DNA from: Gonocerus acuteangulatus
Lineage: Eukaryota > Arthropoda > Insecta > Hemiptera > Coreidae
Reading direction: 5' to 3'
NCBI GenBank assembly: GCA_946811695.1
Contig: OX328126.1
Location: forward strand, 10,371,746 to 10,435,745
DNA: 64,000 nucleotides
Part shown: piece by piece, positions 34,122 to 45,315 of the stretch
How the letters are laid out: each line of letters begins with the position of its first letter
How positions within the stretch are numbered: position 1 is the first letter of the stretch
Notes under the pieces: generated by a model
Seen by the model: the letters and a program-made list of their open reading frames with translations, nothing else
The model's database searches: none
Told to the model about the DNA's origin: nothing
Program-made: the position numbers and the translations under genes

Positions 34122-35278
34122 TGAATACCCGTGCTTCGTCACGGCAGATAAGTAGTTATTTTATTGCGTTAAATAATGTTTCATTAAAATTACGTTACTA
34201 TACAATTCTTTGCAGTTTCTTACAGCACGGTTCCCGTTTTATTCAATGAGCGTTAAAATTTAAAAGTTTATGTTTCCAAGAAGTCATATGGTAACACCCA
34301 ATATATTTACGAGTATTGCCAAGGTTATAGGCGAGGAGGCTGTGCAAGGGTTCCGGATATTATTACCTCGCCTGGAAAACCTAAGGATATGCCATACATC
34401 ACGGTTTGATGTATACCGGACTGACCCGGTATTTTGCAATTGTTTCGGTGTCCCGCCCAGTTTTATCAATGTCCCGGAAAAGGCTGTAAGATGTAAAAAG
34501 TAATGAATTCATGTTTATAAGAATCTTTTTTAAATCGGTTACTTTTCTACAATCAACATTTTTACTACTGCTCACAGTGTCAAAGATATGAGAAGTAACC
34601 TAACTGTAAAACGCTGGAACTACCTGCACAGCGCTGCCAGCTGCCAGACACTACTATTTGGCTGAGAGATTGTTTTAAGAAAATCAAGTAGCAAAAAAAG
34701 TTCCCTTCTTAGTTTTAAGGTTTGGGTAGACTTACAGTTTAGGATTCCCCCTTCCCGTTAGTTGCTAGGCTTAAAACTCACCAACCATTTTGCTTATAAT
34801 TTGTACTCTTTTTATCCCCCCCCCCCCTGGTATGCCCATCCCATATTAACGTGTCTCGGTTTAACTCTCCAAAAATATGGCAAGCCTATCTGACGGGGAC
34901 AGGCAGAAAAGAAACGCAATTAAAACTCTATGAGGGACAGTTTATTTCTAGTAATTCAAGGTCTGCCATCATAGTTGATATTAACCTGAATTAGAAATAA
35001 AACTATGAGATAGATAATGTAAGGTAACAGCTGTTCTTTATCGTCCTAGCAACGCAGGCTGCCTAGGCTTGCCTTCTCTAACCAACTCAAACTTTAAACA
35101 CCCCTAAATATGCTTAAAAATACGAATATCAAGAAATCCTTTCTTAGCGAATGCCTACGTTATATAGGGAGTGTCCATGCAAAATTTCAAAATTTTCTGT
35201 CGAGCGGTTTGGGCTGGGCGATGATAGGTCAGTGAGTGAGTGAGTGAGTGGTAATTGACTAATATATAGTAGATTAGT
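34122..35278 (+). mobile_element. S repeat copy 1, longest copy (about 1.16 kb)
   Basis: It starts CTAGCTGAATACCCGTGCTT and ends GTGAGTGAGTGAGTGG then ATATATAGTAGATTA. Blocks in order include GGCGAGGAGGCTGTGC, CTACTGCTCACAGTGTCAAA, ACCTGCACAGCGCTGCCAGC, TATTTGGCTGAGAGATTG, GGTCTGCCATCATAGTTGAT and GGGCTGGGCGATGATAGG. No protein domain is recognised. The 5' truncation of the 56.4-kb copy suggests retroposition. Confidence 0.88.
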
Positions 35279-35586
35279 ATAATGATTACTGGTTTTTATT
35301 TTCTTTCCATAAGAAATATCCATGAACTTAATGTAAATATGTAAATAGGTACTTTAGGGTTAATGTTAGTATTGATATATGTTGAAAGGAACTAACAAAA
35401 TTTGGAAATAGAATCTTTAGCTTTAGAGTTTACAATTAGGTCACATAATGGGGCTATACATAATAAAACTAAAAATAGACAAAAAAAAAGATATATTTTG
35501 ACTTGAATAGCTTCATCATATGTCAGAAAATAAAAATTTTAAAGGGTGTAAATGACCCAAGCAGTTGACGCACCAAAAGAAAAAAA

Positions 35587-35820
35587 ATACCATAATTATT
35601 ATTTAAATTTTAACGTCCATTTATTATTAACTACGAATTTTGGGACGGGTTATCTATAGGTTACCACCCTTTTCTAGCCAGGATAGGGGTGACGCCTTTT
35701 CTTTTTTTCGAAAGAAAAGCCACCGCCCCTAGTGGGAATCGAACCCACGACCTTTGGCACGCAGTGTTAAGAGCTCACGCCTTAAACCTCTCGGCTACCG
35801 GGTCTAATATACCATAATTA
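35587..35820 (-). mobile_element. SINE-B copy 2 with 12-bp target duplication
   Basis: A minus-strand full-length SINE-B (35599-35808) with the box B complement GGAATCGAACCC and tail TTTAAATTTTAACGTCC. ATACCATAATTA flanks it at 35587-35598 and 35809-35820. Confidence 0.94.
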
Positions 35821-35935
35821 ATGTTCATTCTTGGTGGGCATAATGTTTTGGTTCTCTTCATATTAAAAATGTTATGTAATATATATATATATACATACGA
35901 AGGAGATGTATTATAATAATAAAGAACATCGGTAT

Positions 35936-36874
35936 GTTAGGAGCAGAGTTGGGCATAATTTTATTTATAAATAAAAATACAAATTTATTCGTACTTCATA
36001 TATTTGTGAATACGAATATAAATAAATTCGTACTTCATATATTTGTGAATACGAATATAAATAAATTCGTATTCATAAGTGTGAATACGAATTTATATTT
36101 ATTCACAAATATTAAATATAAAAATACAAATAAAATGTTATTCGCAAATTTTTCTGCGAATAAAAATAAATTCACAAAAAAAAATGTAAATAATCACAAA
36201 AAATGTGAATATTTACAAAAAATCAAGTGATTACGAAAAAAATTACATTAAAATATACGAATAAAAATTTATTCACATTATAATTTGTGAATAAAAATTT
36301 ATTCACAATAAAATTCGCAAATGAATTATGAATTTATTCGTATTAAGATATTACGAAAGTTATTGAAGGTGATTTCTTTTTTTTTTTTTTTTGATAGACG
36401 TTAAACGCCTAAAAAAAAAAAAACAAAAAAAAACCTTCAATAACTCTCTTACGTAATATCATCTTAATACGAATAAATTCATGATTTATTTGCGAATTTT
36501 ATTGTGAATAAATTTTTATTCACAAATTATAACGTGAATAAATTTTTATTCGTATATTTTAAAGTGATTTTTTTGTAATCACATGATTTTTTTGTAAATA
36601 TTCACATTTTTTGTGATTATTTACAATTTTTTTTGTGAATTTATTTTTATTCGCAGAAAAATTTGCGAATAAAATTGTATTTGTATTTTTATATTTAATA
36701 TTTGTGAATAAATATAAATTCGTATTCACAGTTATGAATACGAATTTATTTATATTCTTATTCACAAATATATGAAGTACGAATTTATTTATAATCGTAT
36801 TCACAAATATATGAAGTACGAATAAATTCGTATTTTTATATATAAATAAAATTATGCCCATCTCTGGTTAGGAG
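35936..36874. mobile_element. hAT-like foldback MITE, copy 1
   Basis: Element 35944-36866 (923 bp) has inverted ends starting CAGAGTTGGGCATAATTTTA and, reversed, CAGAGATGGGCATAATTTTA. An 8-bp target duplication GTTAGGAG lies at 35936-35943 and 36867-36874. An 8-bp duplication with CAGAG-type ends is characteristic of the hAT superfamily. Arms of about 430 bp are rich in GAATAAAATAC-type motifs. The centre holds poly(T)/poly(A) and GACGTTAAACGCC, a remnant of the SINE-C-like insert seen in copy 2. Confidence 0.93.
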
Positions 36875-36954
36875 AAAGTGGTGGAGGGGGGATTATCTAA
36901 AAACAATTCTAGAATATAAATATGCTTTTAGGCGAGCTAACTGGTTTATATTAT

Positions 36955-37060
36955 AGCAGCGAACGCATAATATAATAAGTCCGTCTCGCAGGAACTCCGC
37001 CATCTTAGCGCGTTTCCGAAACGGTAATTTGGAAAGCTTAGAATAGAAACAGAGAATCTT
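36955..37060 (-). mobile_element. F2 distal-end fragment
   Basis: GTCCGTCTCGCAGGAACTCC, then CATCTTAGCGCG and AATTTGGAAAGCTTAGAAT correspond to the distal end of F2 at 5990-6060 (minus orientation). A further TTTTAGCGCGGGAATTT lies at 37290. Confidence 0.7.
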
Positions 37061-37114
37061 ATGTGTTAATCTTTTGGAAAATATGTGAACGCATGTAAAA
37101 TGGAACCCCAAAGC

Positions 37115-37280
37115 GAAGAAAAATCTCAGGTGCTATAACAGTAAACTGACAGTGAGCGAAAAATCTCAGGTGCTATAACAGTAAACTGACAGTAAGCGAA
37201 AAATCTCAGGTGCTATAACAGTAAACTGACAGTGAGCGAAAAATCTCAGGTGCTATAACAGTAAACTGACAGTGAGCGAA
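37115..37280. repeat. 40-bp tandem repeat, four copies
   Basis: AAATCTCAGGTGCTATAACA starts at 37121, 37161, 37201 and 37241; units end CTGACAGTGAGCGAA. Nearly identical copies. Confidence 0.96.
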
Positions 37281-37483
37281 AAGAACTCCATTTTAGCGCG
37301 GGAATTTAATACCAAAATGAACTGATGGTTATAAAATAAAATGTTGTCTAAGGGCAAGAGATGAATATCATGAATATTATAGTAGTTTGCGCGAGTTGTT
37401 TACAACCAAAACTATTGTGTAACGAAATATGCTACAACAATTGCTTGTTCGAGGTGTTTACTATTAAATTTATTGGATACCGA

Positions 37484-37570
37484 AGGCCCGCTGCCCCTGA
37501 GTGTTAAGGCGTGAAAAGGCATCAGCCCTCTACTGGCAAGAAAAGGGTGGTAACCGTCCCAAAATGCTTA
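37484..37570 (+). mobile_element. SINE-B fragment with internal deletion
   Basis: Head GAGTGTTAAGGCGTGA joins directly to AAAAGGCATCAGCCCT and GGGTGGTAACCGTCCC, so the box B region is deleted. SINE-A copy 5 is inserted at its 3' side. Confidence 0.8.
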
Positions 37571-37885
37571 GGTTATTATAAAAAAAAAAAAAAAAAAATC
37601 AGTCCCGTAACAGGCCACGAGGGCCCTGAGGGGCAGATACTATAGAGGTATCTGATTCATGACCATACGGCACACTAGGGAGATATTGTGGTCAGTACTA
37701 TGCTCCGGCCGCCTGATTTTCCCCTTGGCTGCTTCGACTGCTAGAGTCATTAGCACCAACCAAGGTACTCATTATTAAATTAATTAAAGGCTGGGTTGGC
37801 CTAGGGACGGTCAGGGAGGCCGAATTCAACCGGCGAACGAAGACACTAGAAGAAAAAATCTTTAGTGCTTGCTCGGGTTATTATA
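37571..37885 (-). mobile_element. SINE-A copy 5, 5' truncated, with target duplication
   Basis: The minus-strand body from the poly(A) run (37581-37598) to GCTCGGG (37871-37877) lacks the tRNA-like head. GGTTATTATA flanks it at 37571-37580 and 37876-37885. It landed in or beside a SINE-B relic, so it is younger. Confidence 0.9.
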
Positions 37886-38764
37886 ATAGTTTTTTAAATT
37901 TACATAAATAGTGTGTACCCAAACAAATTAAAACTCAACCCCTTGCTATATAGGCAAATACTCAGCCGTCATTCCTTTAATGTATTGTGGGTTTCAGATG
38001 TATGTATGCTGAAAACTATGTAAGGCGCTTTTTAATTTAATAGCTTCTGATCTTCACAATAACGCAATACGTTATCAAGGCTATTACTGTTGGTCTATCT
38101 ACTGGTTTTCAACCTTTCTACACATTAATAGGATGAGCATGATCCAGTAGACCCATTGCTTGAATAAGTCAACCCAATCCAGCCTGGATTCCTGCTGTTT
38201 TCAGTAATTACTTTTCGTTTCATAAAACTATATTAGAAAGTATTTTTTTTCTTGTTTTTTTTTCTGATATACTTACTCTTATTAACTTAAAACACCCAAT
38301 CAGTTTTACTAGTAAAATAAATAGCAAGTACTTTAATAAATACAACGTGTATCAACAATTTGGCTATTAACGGTTTCGGTGATCAACGGGAACCGTTCCG
38401 ATCAACGAGGCTATGTCCGTTATCAAACACACTTGTTTTTTTGTTTTTTTTTTATTCTTGCCATATCAACTTCTAATGTTTTAACGTCATTCATATTTTA
38501 ATATGTCCATAAAATTATGGACGAATGAATTTTTATTACTGATAAACGCCCCCCTCCTCTTTAATCATAAATTATCTATTTAAAATTTCTAGCATAATTG
38601 TTATTGATTTTTTCGTACAAACAGGTTACCTTGGGTATATTCTCACACATACATGCATAAGCACATAAATGTACAGATTAATTCAACTAACACCAGCTAT
38701 TATGAATTATGGGCTAAAAACACTAAAAGTAATCTAATTTTGGATCAAAGGATTTCTAATATTT
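37886..38764. other. No recognised feature
   Basis: No repeat match within the window and no recognisable frame. Confidence 0.4.
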
Positions 38765-39001
38765 AATGAGACATTTAAATTTAAATTTTAACGTCCATTA
38801 TTAATAATTACGAGTTTTGGGTCGGGGTATCTATAGGTTACCACAATTTTTGTAACCAGGATAGGGCTGATGCCTTTTCTTTTTTCTAAAGATGAGCCAC
38901 CACCCCATAGCGGGAATTGAACCCACGACTTTTGGCACGGGTGTTTAGTGCTTACGCCTTAACACTCGCGGCCACCGGGCCTCATAAAAAAATGAGACAT
39001 T
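38765..39001 (-). mobile_element. SINE-B copy 3 with 11-bp target duplication
   Basis: A full-length minus-strand copy (38776-38990) flanked by AATGAGACATT at 38765-38775 and 38991-39001. The head (GGCCCGGTGGCCGCGAGTGT) and box B are recognisable. Confidence 0.93.
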
Positions 39002-39640
39002 ATATTTGAAATAATTTATAACATATTGAAAACAAAAAACAACCTTGGAAAATGCTGTGTCTATTGCTTCTAAATCTTCTAAATTTCTACCGGAAGACAA
39101 ACATCCGAGAAAAATATTTGATATACTGACGACGCAGGAAAGAAAGCGAATGCCTGGTAGAGTAATAAAAGAGAAGAGGAGTTTGTGTTTCCGCAGTTGG
39201 ACCGGTAGCTATAATAATGGAACTACTGAAATATGGTGCTATAAATTAGGAAAGACTGAGGCGATGTTTTAGCTTTTCCTTATACCTAGTCCGTAATATC
39301 AAGATTATTTAGCTCTTTGTATTGCACTCGGAAAAAAAAAAATTTTTTATCCAGTTCAAATTTCAAAAAAATAGATTTGCAAGGCCGACAGTCATACCGT
39401 GTTGAATAGCCAGCATCCAGCCTCGTTACCAAAGTAGGGAAACATTACACGTGGTACTTAAAAACGTGGCAACCTGTAGATCGCCCAGCTTAAAGGAACA
39501 TCACATCAAGCCCAATCTTTTGGCTAACATTAAATAACGTCTAACAAGCATTCATTGGGAATATCCATTTGTGATATCATGTTTTATTTAGCCACTTAAT
39601 GACAGAGTTTGTACTAAAAAGTTTCTCAAAATTGCCTGAT
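39002..39640. other. No recognised feature
   Basis: A plus-strand frame at 39045-39272 (75 codons, MENAVSIASKSSKFLPEDKH) shows no domain I recognise. I do not call it a gene. Confidence 0.4.
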
Positions 39641-40928
39641 ATATCAAAAAACTAAGTCAAAATGTCCTTTGCCGATTTTCTCGATTTCCAGAAAAACGAA
39701 AAAAAAAACAAAAAAAAAAAAAAAAAAAACGTGTTTTATAAGACATATCTCGATTTATCATTTGTACGAAGCATTGCACGAAAACACACTTTAATACAAA
39801 AGTTGTAGCTTATTAAATTATCTTTAAGATGAGACCAAGTTCAACGTCATAGCTCCAATAATTCACGAAATAACGTGTTTTATAGTACATATCTCGATTT
39901 ATCATTTGTACAAAGCATTGCACGAAAACACACTTTAATACAAAAGTTGTAGCTTATTAAATTATCTTTAAGATGAGACCAAGTTCAACGTCATAGCTCT
40001 AATAATTCACGAAATAACGTGTTTTATAGGACATATCTCGATTTATCATTTGTACGAAGCATTGCACGAAAACACACTTTAATACAAAAGTTGTAGCTTA
40101 TTAAATTATCTTTAAGATGAGACCAAGTTCAACGTCATAGCTCTAATAATTCACGAAATAACGTGTTTTATAGGACATATCTCGATTTATCATTTGTACG
40201 AAGCATTGCACGAAAACACACTTTAATACAAAAGTTGTAGCTTATTAAATTATCTTTAAGATGAGACCAAGTTCAACGTCATAGCTCTAATAATTCACGA
40301 AATAACGTGTTTTATAGGACATATCTCGATTTATCATTTGTACGAAGCATTGCACGAAAACACACTTTATTACAAAAGTTGTAGCTTATTAAATTATCTT
40401 TAAGATGAGACCAAATTCAACGTCATAGCTCTAATAATTCACGAAATAACGTGTTTTATAGGACATATCTCGATTCATCATTTGTACGAAGCATTGCACG
40501 AAAACACACTTTAATACAAAAGTTGTAGCTTATTAAATTATCTTTAAGATGAGACCAAGTTCAACGTCATAGCTCTAATAATTCACGAAATAACGTGTTT
40601 CATAGGACATATCTCGATTTATCATTTGTACGAAGCATTGCACGAAAACACACTTTAATACAAAAGTTGTAGCTTATTAAATTATCTTTAAGATGAGACC
40701 AAGTTCAACGTCATAGCTCTAATAATTCAGGAAATAACGTCTTTTAAAAGTGTTTTTTTCGCACAACGCTTTATTTAAGTGATAAATCGATATTAGTCCC
40801 ATAAAACACGGGTTTTTGTGTTTTTCTAGAAAACAAGAAAATCACCAAAGGAATTTTGACATAGTTTTTTTGATTCCCCGTCGATACACGAAGTCTGTCG
40901 GTTTTAGACTCGGACACCCTGTATATAT
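39641..40928. mobile_element. CAGGGTG-type foldback element with expanded centre
   Basis: The right end reversed reads TACAGGGTGTCCGAGTC. The right arm (40745-40928) and left part (39641-39800) are imperfect reverse complements: AAACTAAGTCAAAATGTCC, GATTTTCT, ATCTCGATTTATCA. Between them lies the 144-bp satellite. The left terminal CAGGGTG end is not seen, so the left edge is eroded. Confidence 0.75.
39731..40744. repeat. 144-bp satellite, seven copies
   Basis: GTGTTTTATAGGACATATCT recurs at 39731, 39875, 40019, 40163, 40307, 40451 and 40595. Units contain TTGTACGAAGCATTGCACGA, AAGTTGTAGCTTATTAAATT and GATGAGACCAAGTTCAACGT. They align with the interior of the foldback element at 42.6-42.75 kb (GTTGTAGCCTATTAATTTTC, AGATGATACCAAGATCAAAG), so the array is an amplified transposon segment. 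Confidence 0.95.
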
Positions 40929-40929
40929 A

Positions 40930-41505
40930 TATACAGGGTGGCCCAGGTAAACGGGCTACAAGAGAAATAACTACAAAACTGTTTGAGATGTCAAAATCTT
41001 TCAATTGGGCAAAGTTGAAGTTCTCGTTGAGATCTATAAAATGATGCCCTTGGAAATGAGAAAACAATACGTCTATGGGCTCAAATAGGGCTCTGAAGGG
41101 AAGGGTTTCCTCTTTGCCCATATTTTGCATTATATTTTTAAAATGTACTCACAAAACAAGGAAGAACCGTGCAAACGGGGTTTCGAAGCGTCAAGTAGTT
41201 TTATATAAAAACACGTTTTTATTTGTATGTATTCAAAACCTTTTAACATTTACTCAATGAGTTCACTGATCGCTTTTTTTTTGGTTTTTATAAAGTCAGG
41301 AATAAAATATAAAGAAATATATCAACATTTTAAATCAATTTACAAAAAAAATAAATAAATAAAACACTTCGTTTCAGTGATAAATCGAGGTTTGTTCCAA
41401 AAAACACGTTTTTTCCGTTTTTCTTGAAAACGAGAAAATCGCCAAAAGACGTTTTCACTTTGTTTTTGATTCCCCATCGGTATACGAAGTTTCTCGGTTT
41501 AACAC
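40930..41505. mobile_element. Second CAGGGTG-type element, diverged
   Basis: It starts TACAGGGTGGCCCAGG at about 40930, separated from the previous element by TATATA. It ends with the arm ATAAATCGAGGTTTGTTCC, AAAACACG, CGAGAAAATCGCC and GATTCCCCATCGGTATACGA, matching the right arm at 40780-40900. No transposase is recognised. Confidence 0.68.
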
Positions 41506-41512
41506 TCGGGGG

Positions 41513-42135
41513 TTGGTAGTTGTGTATTCAACTTCTATGGGAATATGCATATGAAATTTAAGTTATAGCCCCGTTATGACTATAGGAAACGGGAGATGGT
41601 TATTACCAGGAGAAGAGGAACCTCCTGTAATCTTGGGAGGAAATCGATCCCTTGTCGATTGTTCTGGGCAATCCACTCCCCATCATCATCAGGATAGAGT
41701 TCCCATCTGGGATTATCTGGGTTCTAGACAATATAGGGCGAAATAGGACTTCTGCTAGGCTCAGCAAGCACCTGTTGGTAGTTGTGTATTCAACTTCTAT
41801 GGGAATATGCATATGAAATTTAAGGTATTATATATATATATATATAATACCTTAATTATTTAATATAATACCTTAAATTTCATATGCATATTCCCATAGA
41901 AGTTGAATACACAACTACCAACAGGTGCTTGCTGAGCCTAGCAGAAGTCCTATTTCGCCCTATATTGTCTAGAACCCAGATAATCCCAGATGGGAACTCC
42001 ATCCTGATGATGATGGGGAGTGGATTGCCCAGAACAATCGACAAGGGATCGATTTCCTCCCAAGATTACAGGAGGTTCCTCTTCTCCTGGTAATAACCAT
42101 CTCCCGTTTCCTATAGTCATAATGGGGCTATCATT
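41513..42135. repeat. Near-perfect 270-bp palindrome with duplicated edge
   Basis: Left arm about 41565-41830 and right arm about 41870-42135 are reverse complements with very few differences (GATAGAG versus GATGGAG is one). The centre is AAGGTATTATATAT and related short palindromes. A 50-bp edge segment (GTTGTGTATTCAACTTC) also occurs directly repeated at 41513-41562. The identical 69-codon frames on opposite strands are this palindrome read twice; I recognise no domain. Confidence 0.92.
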
Positions 42136-42253
42136 ATCTCCATATCACGTAGATCCATACTCTCAAGAGAAGTTTTCAAAAATCATGGGGAACCATAAGA
42201 TTCACAAGATTGAAAATTATATCTCATGTGATAAATTGAAGACGTGATCATAA

Positions 42254-42255
<2 letters not shown>

Positions 42256-42324
<69 letters not shown>
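42256..42324. repeat. (CT)n(TA)n compound microsatellite
   Basis: (CT)n followed by (TA)n, abutting the CAGGGTG element. Confidence 0.95.
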
Positions 42325-42327
<3 letters not shown>

Positions 42328-43437
42328 GGTGTCCCAGTATATGTGTCCACCCCCTTTTCCTCCTAGAGTTGTTGGAATTTCGAAATGAAACTTGGTAGGT
42401 CTTAGTTATGTTGCATGAGGTTACTTTTGAAGGTTTAGTTGACTTTGTAACATTTTCCAGTTTTTCTCCAGCACATCTCTAAGTCTTGATTCTCCATTGG
42501 CGACATGTATATTTTTATGACGAATTCTGATAGAAAATTTAATTTTAAGACTAATTTACTCCGAGACATCTTTTGATCCGACGCACCGTTTTCGCGGAAA
42601 ACGCAAAAAACTTGAAAATATCGCCCTTTTGTAGACAAATTCCTATTTATCACTGAAACCAAGCCTTGTACGTAAAAATACCTCAATCTGAATGTTGTAG
42701 CCTATTAATTTTCCTTTCAGATGATACCAAGATCAAAGTTGTAGATTAAATATTTAACGGGGTATTATGAATGAAAACAAAGGCCAATTTTTTTTTTTTT
42801 AGTTTTATGATATAATAATTTCGTATGGAAAAATAAATTTATTCTGTTCTGTTTTATAATAATTTTTATATACTTTTTTCATAAAGGAAATAAGTACTTT
42901 TTTTTATTGTTTATGTCAGCTACTTTTTTTTTCCTATTCATATCGATTTTCTGAATTGTTACTTTTTAAATCTTTTAAGGTATATTTTTCATTCATAATA
43001 TCCCGTTAAATATTAAACCTACAACTTTGATCTTGGTATCACCTGAAAGGAAAATCAATAGGCTACAACGTTTGTATCGAGGTGTGTTTTCGTAAAAGGC
43101 ATGGTTTCACTGATAAACAGGAATTTGTCTACAAAAGGGCGATATTTTTAAGTTTTTTTGCGTTTTACGCGCAAACGGTGCGTCGGATGAAAAGATGTCT
43201 CGGAATAAATTAGTCTTAAAATTAAATTTTCTATCAGAATTCGTCATAAAAAATACCTGCCGCCATTAGAAAATCAAGAGTTAGATGCGCTGTAGAAAAA
43301 CTGGAGAATGTTACAAAGTCAACTAAACCAGGTTTTAAAAGAAACATCATGCAACATAACTAAGACCTACCAAGTTTCATTTCGAAATTCCAACAACTCT
43401 AGGAGGAAAAGGGGGTGGACACATATACTGGGATACC

Positions 43438-43438
<1 letters not shown>
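42325..43438. mobile_element. Long-TIR foldback DNA element, about 1.1 kb
   Basis: Ends: ACAGGGTGTCCCAGTATATG at the left and, reversed, AAAGGGTATCCCAGTATATG at the right, both continuing into GTCCACCCCC. Arms of about 440 bp (42325-42772 and 42990-43438) pair along their length (GAGTTGTTGGAATTTCGAAA, CTTGGTAGGTCTTAGTTATG, CGACGCACCG). The central 215 bp is AT-rich and non-coding. (TA)n flanks both ends, consistent with a TA target. Superfamily not assigned. Confidence 0.9.

Positions 43439-43520
<82 letters not shown>
43439..43520. repeat. (TA)n microsatellite
   Basis: TA tract of about 80 bp. Confidence 0.97.
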
Positions 43521-43522
<2 letters not shown>

Positions 43523-43659
43523 ATTTTTATTATTAGATATACATTTTATCACAAAAATTATATGTATGAAAAAATGTAGATCAACACCACCAACCACACA
43601 TTTCTATCTCTCTCCGTTTCAGAAATATGGCCTTCTAAAGGCTCTTTAGAAAAAAAACC

Positions 43660-44273
43660 CTGTTTTTCGTAGTACAACTCCTATTTTCTCTGCTTGCACA
43701 CATTTTTTTTTCAAACAATTCATAACTTTCTTTAAATCATCATTAAATTTTCTTCAAATCTAATTCACATTCAATGTTCACAATCATCTGATTCAAACCG
43801 TAATATCAATTCAAAAAGAAGAAATTAATAAAAGCTTCTGGTTAGTGACAAATTTTCGAAAATCACTACTCTCCCCCCAAAAAAACCTGGAGGCTGCCGA
43901 ATCACACAAAAGTTGTAGAATTTAATCAGCTATCCAACGGTATAGTGATTATTTCTCAATTTCATAATGTAATTTGAATTCTAGAGTGAAAAAAACATAA
44001 AATAAATAATAGTAGTATCATGTTTATTTTCTTGATATTATCTGAAATAACTGAAATTTATATATAATGATTATAGCGAGTTTTACATTTAAGTTGAAAA
44101 AAAAAATACATCGAAAATGTCAAACGTTCTTAGAGCTGGCCTCCTTGCAGAACATTGGATGTGTATTAGATTTAAAGAAACGTTAATGCTGATTTCAAAA
44201 ATGTAATGAATCGTTGAAAATAAAATCATTGAAAAAAAAGCAGAGAAAAAAGGAGTTGTACTACGAAAAACAG
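43660..44273. mobile_element. TIR element, 614 bp
   Basis: Inverted ends of 34 bp with one mismatch: CTGTTTTTCGTAGTACAACT at 43660 and its complement ending at 44273, extending through CTCC and TTTTCTCTGC. The interior is AT-rich with no coding frame. Confidence 0.88.
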
Positions 44274-44290
44274 TTTTTTTTTTTGTTTTT

Positions 44291-45264
44291 AGCGCGGTTC
44301 CTCCCTCCCCCGTAGGGAGGAACCCCGCTTATAAGGTTGATACAATGAAACAATCCGAAAGTGCCGACTAGAAAATTTCGCGTTTCAGAACCCCTAGAGA
44401 CCGAAAATAACGTTGGTTCTTACGTATCTGTCTAACATTATTTATACAGGTAATCTGAAAAGCAGATATATCTATCTTTGAGGATAACATTACACCAATC
44501 TATTTCAAGCATTAACTATATCTGAACATAAACAATACAGACACAAACTAAACAGTTTGATATGAACAAATTGCAGCATTAAATACATATTAATTGGTGA
44601 ATTACTCTGTAGCGAAAAACAATAACAATAATAACAAGCAATGTAGTAATAATGTGTAATATAAGTATATAGATAATGAAAAGGAATAATGAAATAATAT
44701 AAGTATATAGATAATGATAAGTATAATGTATCGATAATGATAAGTATAATGTATAGATAATGATAAGTATAATGATAAGTATAAAGTATGTATAATATAA
44801 TGATAAGCAATATAAGTATATAGATAATGATAAGGAATAATGTAATAATAATGTGTAATAAAAGTATATATATATAATAATAAGGAATAATGTAATAATA
44901 ATAATGTGTAATATAAATATATATATAATAATAAGGAATAATGTATTAATAATAATATTAATGAATAAAATAATTATATAGATATATTAATGAACGCTAT
45001 AAGCCTATAGATATTAATAATGTATAATGTATGTATAATGTAAATATAAACAATTAACATAGATATAGTGCAATAATATAAGCATATGTATATATGAGTG
45101 TGTATGTGTATGAATGTAATCATTGTTATCATCATTTATTTAATCATCATTTATTGTGTAACTAATTTTGTAAACATGTAATCATCATTTATTGTCATAG
45201 AGTATATCGCTAAAAACTGCGAAACTTTTAATAAATAAATAAATAAATAACGTTGGTTCAAATT

Positions 45265-45315
<51 letters not shown>

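Noticed and set aside
35934..36861. Asn/Phe-rich frames in the 36-kb and 60-kb repeats
   Set aside because: They are translations of hAT-like MITE arms rich in GAATA motifs; MITEs are non-coding.
41603..42093. Two identical 69-residue proteins on opposite strands
   Set aside because: They are the same palindrome arm read twice, with no domain or conservation evidence.
43308..43649. Open frames on both strands across 43.3-43.65 kb
   Set aside because: They exist only because (TA)n has no stops in these frames; the flanks belong to a foldback element arm.
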